Shown here: piece by piece, positions 6,468-8,755 of the stretch
How the letters are laid out: every line of letters starts with the position of its first letter
How positions within the stretch are numbered: the stretch's first letter is position 1
Origin: an uncultured Collinsella sp.
GTDB taxonomy: Bacteria > Actinomycetota > Coriobacteriia > Coriobacteriales > Coriobacteriaceae
DNA: 8,755 nucleotides
Direction of reading: 5' to 3'
Assembly: GCA_900751755.1 (NCBI GenBank)
Contig: CAADSP010000038.1
Location: 1 to 8,755, forward strand
Made by a program: the position numbers and the translations under genes
Notes under the pieces: model-generated
The model's database searches: none
Seen by the model: only the letters and a program-made list of their open reading frames with translations
Told to the model about the DNA's origin: nothing

Positions 6468-7064
6468 TTAGGCGCTGATGATGTGGGGTAGCGGCAGGTC
6501 GTGGGCGTCGGTGGGAACGTGGCCGACGCGCTGTTCGTCAAAGGCGATGCCGATGATCTGACATGTGGCCGAAAGCGTGGGCAGGTAGCGGTCGTAGCAA
6601 CCGCCGCCGTAGCCCAGGCGCGCGCCGGTTTGGTCGAAGGCCACGAGCGGCACGATAATCATGTCGAGTGCTTCGGCAGGCACGATGGGGAAGCGGTTGC
6701 TGCCGATGTCCGCGGCGGCGAAGGTTCGCGTGGGATGGGTGATAAACGGAGCCGCGGACGCATCGTCGGCGGCAACTGCCCGCATACACATGCGCTGACC
6801 ACAAGCTGCGGCATCAATTGCCGAGAGCATGCACGGATAGGTCACGCGCCAGCTGCGTTTGGCGGCCGTTGCGGCAAACGCAGCTGGATCGACTTCGGAA
6901 CCCATCGCGGCATAGATGGCAACGGTGTGCGGCGCCGCGGCATCCAAGCGGCCCAGCAGCTCAACCAGCCGCGCGCAGATAACGGCGGACTTTGCCGCCC
7001 GCACATCCAAATCAATCGCATCGCGCCGGGCAATCACCGCTCGCCGCAATTTAGCCTTGTCCAT
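6468..7064 (-). CDS. 5-formyltetrahydrofolate cyclo-ligase
   Basis: A 198-residue enzyme that converts 5-formyltetrahydrofolate to 5,10-methenyltetrahydrofolate using ATP, returning the dead-end folate to one-carbon metabolism in the cytoplasm. The family signature is LGYGGGCYDRYLP (150-162), preceded by VPLVAFDQTGAR. The N-terminus has the basic KAKLRRAVIARRDAI stretch, AAMGSEVDP (52-60) matches the substrate-contact block, and DAHDLPLPHIIS ends the protein as usual. Length is normal for the family. The start is the ATG at 7064 because AGGAGG (7070-7075) lies 5 bases upstream; a TTG nine codons earlier would place that ribosome site inside the gene. It is convergent with metA across 42 bases with no visible terminator. 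Upstream lies a palindrome (7081-7119) only about five bases before the ribosome site, so its promoter must lie within or beyond the repeats. Confidence 0.93.
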   Translation of the reverse strand: MDKAKLRRAVIARRDAIDLDVRAAKSAVICARLVELLGRLDAAAPHTVAIYAAMGSEVDPAAFAATAAKRSWRVTYPCMLSAIDAAACGQRMCMRAVAADDASAAPFITHPTRTFAAADIGSNRFPIVPAEALDMIIVPLVAFDQTGARLGYGGGCYDRYLPTLSATCQIIGIAFDEQRVGHVPTDAHDLPLPHIISA

Positions 7065-7080
7065 CCTAACCTCCTCTAGC

Positions 7081-7119
7081 AAACCTGCCAAAAAGGGACA
7101 GGTTTATTTTGGCAGGTTT
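7081..7119. repeat. 13-bp hairpin beside the cyclo-ligase ribosome site
   Basis: Positions 7081-7093 (aaacctgccaaaa) are exactly complementary to 7107-7119, with a 13-base loop. The loop contributes caggttta (7099-7106), which recurs directly at 7113-7120. On the - strand this hairpin would sit in the mRNA leader, five bases before AGGAGG. It may be an inserted intergenic repeat, a regulatory leader structure, or both. Confidence 0.6.
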
Positions 7120-7140
7120 ATCTGGGCAAACAGCAAAACA

Positions 7141-7171
7141 ACCACGAAGGGGATACATGCACCTTCGTGGT
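7141..7171. repeat. 10-bp perfect hairpin
   Basis: accacgaagg at 7141-7150 is exactly complementary to 7162-7171, with an 11-base loop. On the - strand it is followed by tgttttgctg, a poor T-run, so it is at best a weak leftward terminator. It sits between the two other palindromic blocks in this 365-base gap and probably belongs to the same class of intergenic repeat. Confidence 0.5.
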
Positions 7172-7194
7172 GGTCTGTGCTGTGATGGGCGTCT

Positions 7195-7352
7195 GCGGCG
7201 GTTTGTCTCGATCTGTAACAGTAACTCGGCAAAATTGGACTTAGATGTTACAGATTGAGACAAAGAGCTGGTGCCGTTCGGGAACGTCTCGATCTGTAAC
7301 ATCTGGAGCCGATATTGCCGTCTAGATGTTACAGATCGAGACAAACCGCCGC
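7195..7352. repeat. Nested palindromic element, four copies of one motif
   Basis: The outer arms 7195-7220 and 7327-7352 are perfect 26-bp inverted repeats. Inside are two tandem hairpins built from one motif, consensus TTTGTCTCGATCTGTAACA. It occurs forward at 7202-7220, reversed at 7246-7264, forward at 7286-7304 (from gtctcg, extended by tct) and reversed at 7324-7345. The first hairpin pairs over 19 bp with one G/T exception (7210 with 7256); the second is a perfect 19 bp (7286-7304 with 7324-7342). Loops are 25 and 19 bases. The arrangement resembles REP/BIME-style elements. No gene lies in it. It separates the peptidase terminator from the cyclo-ligase. Confidence 0.75.
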
Positions 7353-7383
7353 GGGGGGCTGCGCCGCCTCGCCCAAGCCGCAG

Positions 7384-7424
7384 AAAAAGGTAGATTTTCA
7401 GGCATGTCCTAAAAATCTACCTTT
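7384..7424 (-). terminator. Intrinsic terminator of the M16 peptidase gene
   Basis: Positions 7386-7398 are exactly complementary to 7412-7424 (13 bp, A/T-rich with a gtaga core), with a 13-base loop that can add agg/cct pairing. Read leftward, it begins five bases after the peptidase stop codon and ends in five T (complement of 7384-7388) before ctgcgg. Position and T-run make it a convincing terminator despite the AT-rich stem. Confidence 0.75.
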
Positions 7425-7429
7425 GTGCA

Positions 7430-8755
7430 TTAGCCCAGCAGGTCGATGACGTTAAAGCCGGCGTTGCTCTTGGCGATGACGTCTCGGCCGCCAAAGACGC
7501 AGGTGGGCGACTCGGCTGCGATGCGCGTCACGTCGGCGCCGAGCGAGCGCAGCTCACCGGGCGTGGCGGCGAGCATCTGGGCGCGACGCTCCTCGCGCGC
7601 ATGCGGATCGAGCCCGGCCAGGTAGGTCGTGTTGCGGCGCTTGGTGAGCGCGTATGGCTTCACCGGCGCGTCCATGCCGCTCACGCAGCTCACGATAAAG
7701 CCCTCAAAGGCGGCCTCGTCGGGTTCAAAGCTGCCAAGCCATGCGCCCGCGCGCTCCACGCGCTCAAGCGAAGGATCGATCGCCGGGTCGCGGTAGGTGT
7801 AGAACGCCGTCTGGCGCTCGCCGGCTGCGCGGAATCCGCAGCCGTACGCACCGCCCTTCACGCGAATCTCGTTCCACAGGTAATCGTAGGAGAGCGCGTT
7901 GGCAGCCACGGCCCAAGCGCCTGTCACGTCAATGCCCAGGCGACGCGGATCGCACGCACGCGCGGCAAAGCAGATGTCGCTGGGGATCACGAAAGCCTCG
8001 TGGCGGTCGCACGGCGTCGGCACCGCGAGCGCGCCGCGGTCGGCACCATCGCCCGCACCCAGCCCCAGGTCACCCGCGGCATCCCAGTACGCGTCAAAGT
8101 CCTCGTCGCTGCCGGTAAAGCTCGCCATGCAGCCGTCGGCCACAAAGACGCGGCCTGCCAGCTCGGTAAGCTTGGCGCGCAGGCCGTCCAGGCGCTCGTC
8201 AAAGTGCTCGAGCAGATCGCGCAGGAACAGATAGAAATCCACGCCCGAGAGCTGCTCACGCACCACGGCCGAAGGCGAGCTGTAACTCATCGCGCGACCG
8301 AGCGCCGCCGAGTGGCCGTTGTTGATAAAGCCCTGCTCAAGCCCAATGCGAATCTGCGTGAGCACGTCGCGCACGCGGTCGGCGTCGGCGTTTGCCAAAA
8401 GCGTGCTCGACCATACCTCGCGCGGCAGACTCGCCAGCGCATCGATCTTCTCGGACAGGGCGCCGGCGCTCACCAGCAGGTAGGGGCGCACGCCGTCCAC
8501 GTCGGGCTGCGTCATGACTTCGGTCGTAAAGCTCAAAAAGCCGAGCTTGCCGGCGAGCAAGTTGTCGAGCTCCTCGGCCGAGTGCTCGCTCGTGGGCAGC
8601 TGTTTGAGCAGGCGGCAGAGCAGCGTCACATAGGGCAGGTCCTCAAAGGCGACGCAGCTCAGGTCGAAATACTGCATGGCGTAGGCCAAACGGTTGGTGG
8701 GGATGTCGTGGCGCAGACAGGGGATGGGCGCTGTCGGCGCCCCGACCAGCGGCGG
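7430..8755 (-). CDS. M16C metallopeptidase (PreP-like), C-terminal part
   Basis: An open frame of 441 codons plus stop that runs off the right edge without a start, so the N-terminal half is missing. The first visible residues include HDIPTNRLAYAMQYFDLSCV, which corresponds to the middle of the roughly 970-residue M16C proteins (presequence protease/insulinase family) at the start of the second half. The rest covers the M16C-associated region and the last M16 domain. The conserved arginine-tyrosine pair is seen in NEIRVKGGAYGCGF (visible residues 298 and 304), known in the family for substrate binding next to the zinc site. The zinc-binding HxxEH lies in the N-terminal half outside the window, so activity cannot be judged. 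The likely role is degradation of oligopeptides in the cytoplasm; no membrane segment is seen in the visible part. A TTG at 8687-8689 is in frame but unlikely to be the start because homology continues upstream of it. Confidence 0.9.
   Translation of the reverse strand, partial: PPLVGAPTAPIPCLRHDIPTNRLAYAMQYFDLSCVAFEDLPYVTLLCRLLKQLPTSEHSAEELDNLLAGKLGFLSFTTEVMTQPDVDGVRPYLLVSAGALSEKIDALASLPREVWSSTLLANADADRVRDVLTQIRIGLEQGFINNGHSAALGRAMSYSSPSAVVREQLSGVDFYLFLRDLLEHFDERLDGLRAKLTELAGRVFVADGCMASFTGSDEDFDAYWDAAGDLGLGAGDGADRGALAVPTPCDRHEAFVIPSDICFAARACDPRRLGIDVTGAWAVAANALSYDYLWNEIRVKGGAYGCGFRAAGERQTAFYTYRDPAIDPSLERVERAGAWLGSFEPDEAAFEGFIVSCVSGMDAPVKPYALTKRRNTTYLAGLDPHAREERRAQMLAATPGELRSLGADVTRIAAESPTCVFGGRDVIAKSNAGFNVIDLLG

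Noticed and set aside
7202..7345. Possible CRISPR array from four copies of a 19-22 nt motif
   Set aside because: The copies alternate in orientation and form hairpins; spacers are unequal (about 25, 21 and 19 bases) and no cas gene is near.

Overview
The window is about 8.8 kb of GC-rich (visibly well over 60% GC), densely coding bacterial chromosome. GC-rich third positions, strong AGGAGG-type ribosome sites, sigma70-like promoters and palindromic intergenic repeats fit a Coriobacteriia actinobacterium, most likely Collinsella or a close relative. That assignment is inference from gene content and style; no rRNA gene is present to settle it. No phage genes, transposase, CRISPR array or RNA gene was recognised.

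Layout, left to right. Positions 1-328 are non-coding: a perfect hairpin, a long imperfect fold-back and a degenerate 23-nt direct repeat, then a TATAAT promoter element for recQ. recQ (329-2308, +) is a full helicase/RQC/HRDC RecQ. Two bases after it lies a GntR/UTRA regulator (2311-3066, +). Next comes a control region with a good promoter and two pairs of 10-bp direct repeats. It leads into a two-SIS-domain enzyme (3211-4179, +) resembling FrlB, the fructoselysine-6-phosphate deglycase. A strong GC-rich hairpin terminator separates it from a convergent L-2-hydroxyacid dehydrogenase (4311-5288, -). That gene diverges from metA (5499-6425, +), a homoserine O-acyltransferase whose residue 111 is Glu, predicting acetyl-CoA use. 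Convergent with metA is a 5-formyltetrahydrofolate cyclo-ligase (6468-7064, -). A 365-base gap (7065-7429) full of palindromes follows. The C-terminal half of an M16C (PreP-like) metallopeptidase (7430-8755, -) runs off the right edge.

How the parts fit: the regulator and the SIS enzyme look like a small sugar-amine (Amadori product) catabolic module, with operator candidates placed to block the SIS promoter. No kinase or transporter for that pathway is in the window, so it must lie elsewhere or the substrate differs. The other genes are housekeeping: DNA repair, fermentation or 2-oxoacid reduction, methionine synthesis, one-carbon metabolism and peptide degradation. The observations most worth following are the paired repeats at the SIS promoter, the nested four-copy palindromic element at 7195-7352, the fold-back cluster upstream of recQ, and the specificity-determining residues of MetA and the dehydrogenase.
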